A stretch of 25,555 nucleotides of DNA from a virus. The translations under genes and the position numbers were made by a program. Below, one piece after another: positions 7,275 to 14,657 of this stretch. Numbering within the stretch: the stretch's first letter is position 1; each line of letters starts with the position of its first letter. The notes under the pieces were generated by a model. That model made no database searches and was not told the DNA's origin. It saw nothing but the letters and a program-made list of their open reading frames with translations. The stretch spans positions 1 through 25,555 of IMG/VR virus record IMGVR_UViG_3300046516_000692; one strand, 5' to 3'.

Positions 7275-8509
7275 TGAGCCGGATGCAGGACTTCAAGTTA
7301 TTGCTCAACCGGGTCGCCGCCGACCCGACCCAGACCCTCAACCTGTCATTTGCCGGCGCATCCTCGCTGCCCGGCACGATCACCTACACCCGCGCCTCGA
7401 CCGCGACATTCGTCGGCAGCAACGGCCTAATCCAGAGCGCGATTTCGGGGGCACCGCGCTTCGGCTATGATCCCGTCACCCTCGCACCGCTCGGCCTGCT
7501 GATCGAGGAAACGCGGACCAATGTCGTCCTGCAATCGCAGACCATGGCGAACGCCGCCTGGGCGGTTATCGGAGCCGGCGCGGCCAAGATCGGCGCGGCT
7601 CCGGTCGCCGCACCCGATGGCACGTTGAGCGCCTATGAGGTCGCGATGGGAACCGACGGCGGCGCGATCGGCGTGGCCGGCGCCTTCTATCAGATCCTGG
7701 GGGCGATCAGTGCCGGACAGGTCTGGGCCAGTTCGATCTATGTCATGGCCAAGACCGGAGCATCGTCGATCCGCTTGTCCTATTTTGACGGCACCGCCAC
7801 CACCGGTACGGTTGATACGCCAATCAGTTCGACGGCATGGACGCGGCTGGTCTACGTCGTCACGGTGAATGGGACGAGCGCGCCCAATATCGCTCTGCGC
7901 AACAATGTCGCGGGCAATAGCGGCAATATCTATGTCTGGGGCGGCCAGTGCGAGTTGACCACGCCGGGCTACCCAGGCCCGACCAGCTATATCCCGACCA
8001 CCGCCGCCACAGTAACCCGCGCCGCCGACGTCGCGGTGATGACCGGGACCAACTTCTCGTCATGGTACAACCAGGCGGCCGGCAGTTTCGTTACGCAGGC
8101 AACGCCACCGGGGGATTACAGCCAGCTTGCCACCGTGCTGGGGGCGGACGTCGCGGCAGTGACCAATGTTCACCAGCTCCAGAAGAGCGATGCGACAGGA
8201 GCTGCCGTCGGCAAACGCTGGTCCGCGGGCACGATCACGACAAGCGTTGCGCAGGCCCTGATCGCCCAAGGCGCAGATGGCGCGGCGATAACCGCCAAGC
8301 TCGGCTATGCCTTTGCCGCCAACGACTTCGCCTTTGCCTCGGGCGGCAGCATTGTCGGCACGGATGCCGCTGGAACCGTGCCCACCGTCAGCCAACTCAA
8401 TATCGGCCAGCGCGATGGTGCGAGCCAGTGGTTCAACGGCCATATCGGCGGCATCGCCTATTACAACGTCCGCAAGACCAACGCCCAGCTCCAGGCGATG
8501 ACGACATGA
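7274..8509 (+). CDS. LamG/concanavalin-like head-fibre or spike protein
   Basis: This 411-aa protein begins with a pattern common in phage head-fibre proteins: ITYTRASTATFVGSNGLIQS near residue 36 and SGAPRFGYDPVTLAPLGLLI, then a carbohydrate-binding-module-like beta sandwich. The region YPGPTSYIPTTAATVTRAAD (near residue 233) leads into a second concanavalin-like sandwich that ends with GHIGGIAYYNVRKTNAQLQA, the typical closing strand of LamG-like domains. It probably displays sugar-binding domains on the capsid and helps adsorption. It is coupled to the spike-base-like gene by a TGATG overlap. No catalytic residues were recognised. Confidence 0.75.
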   Translation: MSRMQDFKLLLNRVAADPTQTLNLSFAGASSLPGTITYTRASTATFVGSNGLIQSAISGAPRFGYDPVTLAPLGLLIEETRTNVVLQSQTMANAAWAVIGAGAAKIGAAPVAAPDGTLSAYEVAMGTDGGAIGVAGAFYQILGAISAGQVWASSIYVMAKTGASSIRLSYFDGTATTGTVDTPISSTAWTRLVYVVTVNGTSAPNIALRNNVAGNSGNIYVWGGQCELTTPGYPGPTSYIPTTAATVTRAADVAVMTGTNFSSWYNQAAGSFVTQATPPGDYSQLATVLGADVAAVTNVHQLQKSDATGAAVGKRWSAGTITTSVAQALIAQGADGAAITAKLGYAFAANDFAFASGGSIVGTDAAGTVPTVSQLNIGQRDGASQWFNGHIGGIAYYNVRKTNAQLQAMTT

Positions 8510-8976
8510 TCGACTTTACGCTCCACGCCCCGACCAAGCCGGCGATGGACAGCTTCTATGCCGCGCGCGGGCTGGTGAAGCCGGACGGCCAGCCTGCCGA
8601 GGGGTTCACCTCCTGCCTGTGGGCCGGCACCGGCAAGATGATGACCGCCAAGCCGGTCTTCGGCCCTGCCGATCCGTTCAAGCCGCTCCAGCCTGCGACT
8701 TTCCTCAACGGCATCGTCGAGCTCGGCCGGCTTTACGGCGAGCGCGCCGAGGATGATATCATCATCCCCAACCCGACCGACCCGGACCGGGACAAGCAAT
8801 GGGCGCGCTCGAAGCTGGCTTTGTGGTTCAAGACCAACGGCAACGCCGGCTCGACGCTGGGCATCGACTGGTACGGGGTTTCGGGCATCCGGCTCTATGA
8901 CCCGGTCAACGTCAACGTCTTCCTCGCGACCAATCAGCTTCCAGGTCATCAATGGGCGGGAGGGAATAGCCTCTAA
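8506..8976 (+). CDS. Hypothetical 156-aa protein between head fibre and gp4-like gene
   Basis: The protein begins MIDFTLHAPTKPAMDSFYAA and contains TSCLWAGTGKMMTAKPVFGP and WYGVSGIRLYDPVNVNVFLA. It looks like a compact soluble alpha/beta domain with several Trp and Tyr residues. No family is recognised. The start at 8506 overlaps the previous stop (ATGA); a longer in-frame extension would run inside the fibre gene and is not credible. Its stop overlaps the next start (TAATG). Virion-accessory or fibre-assembly roles are both possible. Confidence 0.78.
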   Translation: MIDFTLHAPTKPAMDSFYAARGLVKPDGQPAEGFTSCLWAGTGKMMTAKPVFGPADPFKPLQPATFLNGIVELGRLYGERAEDDIIIPNPTDPDRDKQWARSKLALWFKTNGNAGSTLGIDWYGVSGIRLYDPVNVNVFLATNQLPGHQWAGGNSL

Positions 8977-9437
8977 TGGTCCAGATCGCATTATACGGCG
9001 GCCCCCTGAAGCGCGAGATCATCAAGCGCGCATTCGGTTATTGCGGCCAGTCGACCACCGAGTTCGAATTGAGCCCGGAGGAATATACCCAGGGGCTGCA
9101 GCTGCTCAACGACCAGATGGCGGTGTTGGGCGACGCCAGCGGCTATAACTTCCCGGCGACCGGCGACGGCAACCCGGAGGAAGAAAGCGGGCTGGCCGCC
9201 CAGGACGTGCTCGGCGCCTCGGTCTATCTCGCCCAGCTGCTGGCGCCGACCATCGGCAAGGCGCTGGCGCTGTCCGACACGCAGAAGCGGGCCTGCTCGA
9301 ACTTCCTGGTGAAATGCACCGCCATCCCGCAGATGGAACTCGGCCGCTCGACGGTGCGTGGAAAAGGCAATCGCTGGTCGCGGTGGCGCGGGCCGTTCTT
9401 CATCACCGACATCTCCGACAGCGAGGTGGCCCAGTAG
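8976..9437 (+). CDS. Tail accessory factor / head-closure protein, P22 gp4-like
   Basis: This 153-aa helical protein has the P22 gp4 pattern: an N-terminal helix ([20 protein letters not shown]), '[20 protein letters not shown]' matching the gp4 'Q..DA..DLE.MMA' helix, then [17 protein letters not shown] (gp4 has a similar acidic loop followed by GL) and a long helix [21 protein letters not shown]22 gp4 is about 166 aa, binds below the portal and begins closing the packaged head. Position (after coat, before gp10) also fits. It is translationally coupled on both sides (TAATG at the start, TAG-ATG at the end). Confidence 0.8.
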   Translation: MVQIALYGGPLKREIIKRAFGYCGQSTTEFELSPEEYTQGLQLLNDQMAVLGDASGYNFPATGDGNPEEESGLAAQDVLGASVYLAQLLAPTIGKALALSDTQKRACSNFLVKCTAIPQMELGRSTVRGKGNRWSRWRGPFFITDISDSEVAQ

Positions 9438-11543
9438 ATGGCACGCTATTCCGACACCCTGCGGGATGACCTGACGCAAGCGCCGATCGAGGGGGCGCTG
9501 GTCAGCGTCATCGACCCGCTGACCGATTCGGCACTGCCGCTGACGGCCGATGTCGGTGGCGCGCTCGATAACCCGTTTGCCACCGATGAGTTCGGCTCGG
9601 TCGTGTTCAACATCGCCGATGCCGCAACCGTCGATCTCGAATATCACTACGGCGGCCGACTGGCGCGCAAGGACTATGGCGTCATCGTCGGGGTTGCGGT
9701 TCCCCTGACGCCCGACCAGATTGCCGCTGCGGTCCTGGAGGCGGATGCGAGTGCTGATGCGGCGGCGGCCAGTGCCACCGCGGCAGCGGGCAGCGCCTCG
9801 GCGGCAAGCGCGTCGGCGGCCAGTGCCGCGGCGGCAAGTGCGTCGGCGACGGGGACTGCCTCGATCGCCGCGCTACGCACGATCACCGGCACCCTGGCGG
9901 TGCAGAAGACCGACGTGCTCGGCTATTATGCCCAGGGCGACGGTGGTGGCGGCGAATTCTACTGGGACAGCGCGTCGAGTGCAGCCGATGACGGCGGGCT
10001 CGTCATCAAGCCGACCGCGGTCAGCGGTGCCGGGCGCTGGCGGCGCAGTGTCCGGGGCGATTTCAACGTCCGCTGGTGGGGCGCCAAGGGCGACGGCGTC
10101 ACCGATGACACCGCGGCCTTCCAGAAGGCACATGATGCTCTCAGCGTGTCGGGCAACAGTCGCGGCGGCACGATCCATGTGCCGGCGACGTCAAGTTCCT
10201 ATCTGCTCAACGGCGTGGGCGGAATTGGCCTGAAGATCTCGAAGCATATGACGCTCGAGGGGACCAATTCGGGCGAGCAGGGCTCGACCAATGCGGCCAA
10301 TCTAAAGGTTCCGGCCGATGTGACGGCGATCCGGGTCTACAGCGATGTCGACACCCCGACGCCGACCTCCTACGCCAGTTATACCCGGATCTCGAACATC
10401 AGCATCACCGCGGCGGCCAAGAACGCGACGGGCTATGGCATCTTTTCGACGACGACGATCAAGATCGACCATTGCCAGGTCGAGGCCTTCAAGCAGGACG
10501 GGATTTATATCCACGGCCAGACCGGAACCGGCGCCACCGGCATAGCCGATGGATCAACCATTGAGCATGTCACCAGCAAGAACAACAGCGGCGCCGGGTT
10601 CCACGTCCAGGGCAATGACGCAAACGCCTGCACATTCATCGCCTGCCAGGCGCCGTCGAACGGCACTTATGGATTCCAGGACGATGGCAAGTTCGTCAAC
10701 GTCTATATCGGCTGTCAGGCTTCGGGCAATGGCACCGCGCCCTATCAGAGCACCAACTCGAACGTCTATCTCGGCTGTTATACTGAACTCACCGGCGCAT
10801 TTACGTCGCAACTCGGCCCGACCGATATCGTCGTCGGGGGAATTATCGCCTCGAACCCGGCAACCACATTAGGCGCTGTTGCCGGCGGGATGTCGTTGAA
10901 CGCGGGGTCGCGCTATCTGTTCAACGTCAACGGGGTCGAAAGCGCGCGGCTGAACGACGGCAGCATCTGGACCTCCGGCGGCGGTTTTGCGACCTATGAC
11001 AACCATGTCGTGATCACTGCCAATCCACGCATTACCCTGACATCGCCGGTTGCTGCGGATTCGTTGCAGATCTTCAACAGCAGCGGCGGAGAGGCCGGAC
11101 GGATCAACGTCAGCGGCACCTCGACGGTCTATGCGACGACCTCCGACTATCGGCTGAAGGACAATGTCGTCGATCTGGCCGGCGCGCTCGATGTCGTCGC
11201 CCGGATGCGGCCGGTGGCATTCACCTGGAAGCATGATGGCAGCCCGCAGCAGGGGTTCATCGCCGATGAGCTGCAGGCGGTAGTGCCCTATGCGGTCTCG
11301 GGCACCAAGGACGGGACGCGGGTCGAGCCGCTCTATGACGAGAATGGCGCGAAGACCGGGGAGCAGACCGTTCCCGATTACCAGGGCGTTGACGGCTCGC
11401 ATCTGGTGCCGTTCCTGGTCGCTGCGGTCCAGGAACTGAAGGCACGGCTCGAGGCGCTCGAAACTGGCCAGCCGGCCGCCAGGAGCGTCTCGCCAGGCCG
11501 CGGCCGGAAGGCGGGCGCGGTGCGGACTCGCCGGCGTGAATGA
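9438..11543 (+). CDS. Tail fibre/spike with pectate-lyase-like region and self-cleaving S74 chaperone
   Basis: This is a 701-aa trimeric-fibre candidate. Residues 1-95 form an N-terminal domain that may attach to the virion. Residues 101-138 are an Ala/Ser-only linker. From about 208 (VRWWGAKGDGVTDDTAAF) a right-handed beta-helix of pectate-lyase type begins, with repeats such as YIGCQASGNG and YLGCYTE. Near 569-574 is SDYRLK, the start of an intramolecular chaperone (Peptidase_S74). Ser569 and Lys574 keep the 5-residue spacing of the autocleavage dyad, and cleavage is expected just before Ser569. QGFIADELQAVVPYAV and a terminal coiled coil (VAAVQELKARLEALE) complete that domain. After it comes a basic 25-residue tail. 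It lies between gp4-like and gp10-like genes, which is not the P22 arrangement. It probably recognises or degrades host surface glycans; the enzymatic residues were not identified. Confidence 0.9.
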   Translation: MARYSDTLRDDLTQAPIEGALVSVIDPLTDSALPLTADVGGALDNPFATDEFGSVVFNIADAATVDLEYHYGGRLARKDYGVIVGVAVPLTPDQIAAAVLEADASADAAAASATAAAGSASAASASAASAAAASASATGTASIAALRTITGTLAVQKTDVLGYYAQGDGGGGEFYWDSASSAADDGGLVIKPTAVSGAGRWRRSVRGDFNVRWWGAKGDGVTDDTAAFQKAHDALSVSGNSRGGTIHVPATSSSYLLNGVGGIGLKISKHMTLEGTNSGEQGSTNAANLKVPADVTAIRVYSDVDTPTPTSYASYTRISNISITAAAKNATGYGIFSTTTIKIDHCQVEAFKQDGIYIHGQTGTGATGIADGSTIEHVTSKNNSGAGFHVQGNDANACTFIACQAPSNGTYGFQDDGKFVNVYIGCQASGNGTAPYQSTNSNVYLGCYTELTGAFTSQLGPTDIVVGGIIASNPATTLGAVAGGMSLNAGSRYLFNVNGVESARLNDGSIWTSGGGFATYDNHVVITANPRITLTSPVAADSLQIFNSSGGEAGRINVSGTSTVYATTSDYRLKDNVVDLAGALDVVARMRPVAFTWKHDGSPQQGFIADELQAVVPYAVSGTKDGTRVEPLYDENGAKTGEQTVPDYQGVDGSHLVPFLVAAVQELKARLEALETGQPAARSVSPGRGRKAGAVRTRRRE
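9738..9851 (+). repeat. Low-complexity Ala/Ser-coding repeat tract
   Basis: About 114 bp encode fibre residues 101-138, nearly all Ala and Ser with a few Asp, Thr and Gly. The DNA is made of imperfect repeats of GCGGCAAGCG/GCGTCGGCGG type. Such tracts link fibre head and shaft domains and are plausible recombination points for swapping fibre modules. Confidence 0.75.
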
Positions 11544-11716
11544 AACCCGGTGCCCGCCTCGCCCGGCTCGAGGCCGAGGTCGCCGAGATGCGCCGCAACC
11601 TGGCGCAAGTGATGATGAAGCAGGCGCGCAACCTCGGCTTGCTGGCCGGCGCGGCGGCGGTGCTGGCTGGAGTGTCGGGCTGGCTGGCGGTGCTCGAGTT
11701 CGTCATGCGAAAGTGA
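11540..11716 (+). CDS. 58-aa coiled-coil plus single-membrane-span protein, holin-like
   Basis: The ORF starts MKPGARLARLEAEVAEMRRN and continues with a charged helix (LAQVMMKQARN). It then has one hydrophobic segment of about 25 residues (LGLLAGAAAVLAGVSGWLAV then LEFVM) and ends RK. The ATG overlaps the fibre stop by 4 bp (ATGA), the operon's usual coupling. N-terminal amphipathic coiled coil followed by one membrane span resembles XhlA-type or small holin-associated proteins. It could be part of lysis or a membrane-anchored assembly factor. Another frame here (GTG 11536) gives an Arg/Gly-rich shadow and was rejected. The ORF and membrane span are directly visible; function is inference. 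Confidence 0.75.
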   Translation: MKPGARLARLEAEVAEMRRNLAQVMMKQARNLGLLAGAAAVLAGVSGWLAVLEFVMRK

Positions 11717-11723
11717 TGCCCTG

Positions 11724-13124
11724 ATGGCAGCCATTCCACTTCTGAGCGGAATCGGGGCGGACGAGAACGCCGACTTCACGCTGCAATATCCCGTGAATTT
11801 AGAGGTTGTTCCGGTGTCGTCGGGCGTCTCGGCCGTCAACCTGCGCTCGGCTTCTGGCGTGGTCCCGCAAAGCACCGGCCCCGGCATCGACCGCGGCGCC
11901 ATCGTCTGGCAGGGCGTGCATTATCGGGTGATGGGCACCAAGCTGGTCAGCGTCGCCGCAGACGGCACGACGACCACGCTCGGCGACGTCGGCGGGTCTG
12001 GTCCCGTCAGTCTTGATTATGCGCCAGAGCGCCTGCAGATCCGCAGCGGCACGGACCTGTTCTTCTGGTCCGGGGGGACGCTGACGCAAGTCACCGACGT
12101 CGACCTTGGACAGTGTATCGATCAATGTTGGATGGACGGTTTCGCGATAAGTACCGACGGCACCTACATCGTCGTCAACGACCTCGCCAATCCGACCTCG
12201 GTCAACCCGCTGAAATACGGCTCGGCCGAGACCGACCCGGACCCGATCACCGGCCTGCTGCACGACCTGCGCGGCGAACTGATCGTGTTCGGCACCAACA
12301 GCATCCAGCCGTTCACCAACCAGGGCGGCTCGCTGTTCCCGTTCGCCCCGAACATTTCGGCGACGATCCCGATCGGCTGCGTCGGGCCGATGGCGAAGTG
12401 CCATTTCGCCAACAGCTATGCCTTCGTCGGCGGCGCGCGGAACGAAGCGACCGGCGTCTGGTTTTCGCCGACCGGCCAGCCCAAGAAGATCAGCACCCGC
12501 GCGATCGACGACATGCTTGCCGATGTGCCCGATCCTGCCGCGATCCAGCTAGAGCAGCGAACCGCCCGCGACGAAGCGCGGCTGTTGGTCCATTTGCCCG
12601 ACCGGACGCTGGTTTATCTCACCAATGCATCGCTGAGGAACGGCGGCGAGCCGGTCTGGTACGTCGCGCAGTCCGGGCAGGGCATGGACAAGCCATATCG
12701 CCCCAGGAACGCCGTGCTGGCCTATGGCGAGTGGTGGGTCGGCGATACCGGGACCGCGGCCCTGGGGACGCTTGACGACGGCCTGGCGACCCATTTCGGC
12801 GAGGCGGTCGGGTGGCGTTTTGAAACTGCGCTGATCTACAACCAAACCAAGGGCGGAATCATCCATGGCCTGGAGCTCGTCGGGCTTCCGGGACGTGGCC
12901 CGGATGCCGATGCGAGTTTCTTCGTTTCCTACACAAACGACGGCGAGACGTGGAGCGCCGAGCGAGCAAACAGATTGCCGGCAAAGGGCCAGAGAACGCA
13001 ACGGGTCGCATTCAATCCGCACAGGCGGTTCCGCAATTATGTCGGAATCAGGATGCGCGGGGACAGCAATAGCCTGGCAGGCTGGGCGGCCCTGGAGGCA
13101 GAGATTGAGGGGCTTGCGGCGTAG
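11724..13124 (+). CDS. Tail accessory factor / packaged-DNA stabilisation protein, P22 gp10-like
   Basis: At 466 aa it matches P22 gp10 (472 aa), the hub protein that follows gp4 in sealing the portal and carries the tailspikes. Alignable gp10 features are the N-terminal PLLSGIGADENADF...YPVNL, GDVGGSGPVSLDYAPERLQI (gp10: GDVAGSGRVSMAHG), GLLHDLRGELIVFGTNSIQP (gp10: IGTWRDFIVCFGSSTIEYF), AKCHFANSYAFVGGA and LLVHLPDRTLVYL. The beta-propeller-like composition and order are preserved. The start ATG is 7 nt after the small membrane-protein gene; the Shine-Dalgarno signal is weak (AAGTGA). It is immediately followed by the next gene without a gap (TAG-ATG). Confidence 0.9.
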   Translation: MAAIPLLSGIGADENADFTLQYPVNLEVVPVSSGVSAVNLRSASGVVPQSTGPGIDRGAIVWQGVHYRVMGTKLVSVAADGTTTTLGDVGGSGPVSLDYAPERLQIRSGTDLFFWSGGTLTQVTDVDLGQCIDQCWMDGFAISTDGTYIVVNDLANPTSVNPLKYGSAETDPDPITGLLHDLRGELIVFGTNSIQPFTNQGGSLFPFAPNISATIPIGCVGPMAKCHFANSYAFVGGARNEATGVWFSPTGQPKKISTRAIDDMLADVPDPAAIQLEQRTARDEARLLVHLPDRTLVYLTNASLRNGGEPVWYVAQSGQGMDKPYRPRNAVLAYGEWWVGDTGTAALGTLDDGLATHFGEAVGWRFETALIYNQTKGGIIHGLELVGLPGRGPDADASFFVSYTNDGETWSAERANRLPAKGQRTQRVAFNPHRRFRNYVGIRMRGDSNSLAGWAALEAEIEGLAA

Positions 13125-13619
13125 ATGGTGGCCTCGACGAAATTACCAGAGGGTTTGACGAGGGCCGATCTGGCCGCGGCGTTCAACGGCAATGAGAAGC
13201 TGATCCGTGCCTTCGAGAAGGTGCTGCTGACGGTCGCCCAGAACGCCAAGCTCAGCACCGCCAACGCCGACGCCACGACCGATCTGCAGGACGCCACGGC
13301 GGTTACGCTCTCGCCCAACGCCGCGCTCAACAACGAGCGCGTGCTGGCGGTGGCTTCCCCGCTGGCGCTCGACGACCAGGGGCCGGGCGAGAAGATCGTC
13401 ATCGGCTTCACCTTCCCCTTCTCGGTGCCGGCGAGCCACGCCTTCATCATGAACCTCTTGACCGACACCAACATCACCATGCCCCCTGCCGGGCGGCTGA
13501 TGGCCAGCGGGGCCGAGGCGCCTGTCTATGCCAATGACGCGGCGGCAGCAGCAGCGGGCTATGCCGTGGGAGACATCTACAAGCAGCCGCTCGGAATCGT
13601 GGCCTGGCGACAGGTCTGA
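13125..13619 (+). CDS. Hypothetical tail-tip/needle-position protein
   Basis: This 164-aa protein occupies the slot of P22 gene 26 (tail needle) between gp10 and gene 14. It starts MVASTKLPEGLTRADLAAAF, followed by a helical stretch (NEKLIRAFEKVLLTVAQNAK). A beta-rich part (GFTFPFSVPASHAFIMNLLT) and a C-terminus AAGYAVGDIYKQPLGIVAWR follow. A short N-terminal helix before a small beta domain could fit a needle or plug, but it is shorter than P22 gp26 (233 aa) and lacks a long coiled coil. The alternative is an unrelated fibre-tip-like protein. The start directly follows the previous stop. After it comes the first sizeable gap of the tail block. Confidence 0.7.
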   Translation: MVASTKLPEGLTRADLAAAFNGNEKLIRAFEKVLLTVAQNAKLSTANADATTDLQDATAVTLSPNAALNNERVLAVASPLALDDQGPGEKIVIGFTFPFSVPASHAFIMNLLTDTNITMPPAGRLMASGAEAPVYANDAAAAAAGYAVGDIYKQPLGIVAWRQV

Positions 13620-13654
13620 GGCGGAGTAGGGTCCGACCCTCCGACCCATCCAAA

Positions 13655-13684
13655 TTGACTTTGGTGGAAAACAGCCGTTTTTAT
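13655..13684 (+). promoter_or_regulatory. Possible promoter before the integrase-domain gene
   Basis: TTGACT (13655-13660) and TTTTAT (13679-13684), 18 bp apart, match sigma-70 boxes at 5/6 and 4/6 positions. They lie in an AT-rich patch that stands out from its GC-rich surroundings, in a gap that precedes an unusual gene. This would allow separate expression of the gene at 13729. Confidence 0.4.
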
Positions 13685-13697
13685 GGGTCAGACCCAT
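13683..13697 (+). promoter_or_regulatory. Palindromic site ATGGGT-CAG-ACCCAT
   Basis: A perfect 6-bp inverted repeat with a 3-nt spacer overlaps the end of the proposed -10 box and lies 31 nt before the next start codon. A related GGGTC-CGACCC element occurs upstream (13629-13639). It could be an operator for an autoregulating DNA-binding protein or a small RNA hairpin. Confidence 0.4.
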
Positions 13698-13728
13698 TGA
13701 TCACGCCGCTTATTCCAAGAGGTAAGCC

Positions 13729-14184
13729 ATGGCGACAGGCAAGGTGACGAAGCGCGCAGTTGAGGCCCTGCCTGTACCTGCACAGGGCAAGCGCGAGCAT
13801 CTGTGGGACGATACGCTCAAGGGCTTCGGCGTGATGGTCACGGATCGCGGGGCGCGATCGTATCTCGTGCAGTACCGTATCGGCGGCAGGGGCTCGCCTA
13901 CCCGCCGCGTGACCATTGGGAAGCATGGCTCGCCCTGGACTGCGGAACGTGCGCGCGCTCGAGCCGTCGAACTGCTGGAGCAGGTCAGGCGCAAGGTCGA
14001 TCCGTTCGCGCCAGAGGCCGTATTCGACGACGACAACCCGGAATGGATCGATGTCGAGGACGCCGTTCGCTGCATCATCGCACGCCATGGCGCAGCCGCC
14101 GTCAAGGAAGCCTTGAGGCGGGCAGAGTTCCAGGGTTTCAACTTGGGGCCGGATGGCATAAGGTCCGCGCATCGGCAGCCATAG
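13729..14184 (+). CDS. Orphan integrase arm-binding domain (DUF4102-like) protein
   Basis: This 151-aa protein has an N-terminal ~90 residues that look like the arm-type-DNA-binding domain of P4/sphingomonad-type tyrosine integrases. The segments are KVTKRAVEALPVPAQGKREH, LWDDTLKGFGVMVTDRGARS, YLVQYRIGGRGSPTRRVTIG, KHGSPWTAERARARAVELLE and VRRKVDPFAPE. In an integrase this is followed by a core-binding and a catalytic domain (R-H-R-Y). Here it continues with a short helical tail (WIDVEDAVRCIIARHGAAAV, KEALRRAEFQGF) and stops, and the next gene encodes an unrelated GNAT-like protein. It has its own ribosome site (AGAGGTAA), a candidate promoter and a palindrome upstream, so it looks like an expressed gene. 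A regulatory DNA-binding role is possible. The alternative is a relic of an integrase. Confidence 0.75.
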   Translation: MATGKVTKRAVEALPVPAQGKREHLWDDTLKGFGVMVTDRGARSYLVQYRIGGRGSPTRRVTIGKHGSPWTAERARARAVELLEQVRRKVDPFAPEAVFDDDNPEWIDVEDAVRCIIARHGAAAVKEALRRAEFQGFNLGPDGIRSAHRQP

Positions 14185-14222
14185 CCTGCGCCGGGGCACA
14201 CTGCTTTCAGGAGCAGGCCTCG

Positions 14223-14657
14223 GTGATACGGATAGAGCGCGACGCCGACTTTATCAATGCGATAGCGAATCATCCATCCGTCCAGCCCTATATCCGCGAG
14301 GACGGGGCGCCGACCGACTGGACGCCGGTGGTCAAGGACCGGTTCTCGGTTTCCGGCATCGTCGTGCTGTCCAATGGCGAGGACGCGGTCGGGGCGTTCG
14401 AGGCGACCGCCATCGAGCCGCCGTTCCAGGCTTACCAGATGCACACGCTGTTCGCCGCGACCTGCCGGGGGCGCAAGGCGATCGATACGGCCAAGGCGAT
14501 GCTGGCGTGGATGTTCGCCCATGGCGCGACGCTGATCTGGGGCGCGACGCCGCGCAAGAACCGCGCCGCGCGCTGGTTCAACCGCCAGATCGGCGGGCGC
14601 GTGACCGGCGGCGACGACGAGGAAGACGTCGAGTTCTTTGAATTGAGGGTCGCCTGA
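14223..14657 (+). CDS. GNAT-fold protein at the P22 gene 14 position
   Basis: This 144-aa protein starts at GTG (VIRIERDADFINAIANHPSV). AGGAG lies 9 nt upstream, partly inside a small hairpin (CTGCT/AGCAG, 14201-14216) that might modulate initiation. The middle has GNAT features: a beta strand VVLSNGEDAVGAFEAT, the strand-loop-helix MHTLFAATCRGRKAIDTAKA (compare the acetyl-CoA loop) followed by LAWMFAHGATLIWGATPRKN, and RAARWFNRQIGGRV. In P22 a GNAT-like protein is encoded between gene 26 and gene 7; the position matches exactly. It may act in head or virion assembly rather than as a free acetyltransferase. An in-frame upstream extension is possible but overlaps the integrase-domain gene. The stop overlaps the next gene (TGATG). 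Confidence 0.78.
   Translation: MIRIERDADFINAIANHPSVQPYIREDGAPTDWTPVVKDRFSVSGIVVLSNGEDAVGAFEATAIEPPFQAYQMHTLFAATCRGRKAIDTAKAMLAWMFAHGATLIWGATPRKNRAARWFNRQIGGRVTGGDDEEDVEFFELRVA

Noticed and set aside
9738-9851. Possible CRISPR-like or tandem-repeat array
   Set aside because: The repeats are irregular, in frame and encode an Ala/Ser linker. There are no spacers.
11536-11724. 62-aa GTG-started frame overlapping the 58-aa membrane protein
   Set aside because: Its product is Arg/Gly/Pro-rich with no structure. The alternative frame from 11540 gives a coherent coiled coil plus membrane span.
13620-13728. Possible phage attachment site or tRNA fragment next to the integrase-like gene
   Set aside because: No cloverleaf or T-arm sequence (GGTTCGAATCC type) could be found and no second copy of a core was seen in the window.
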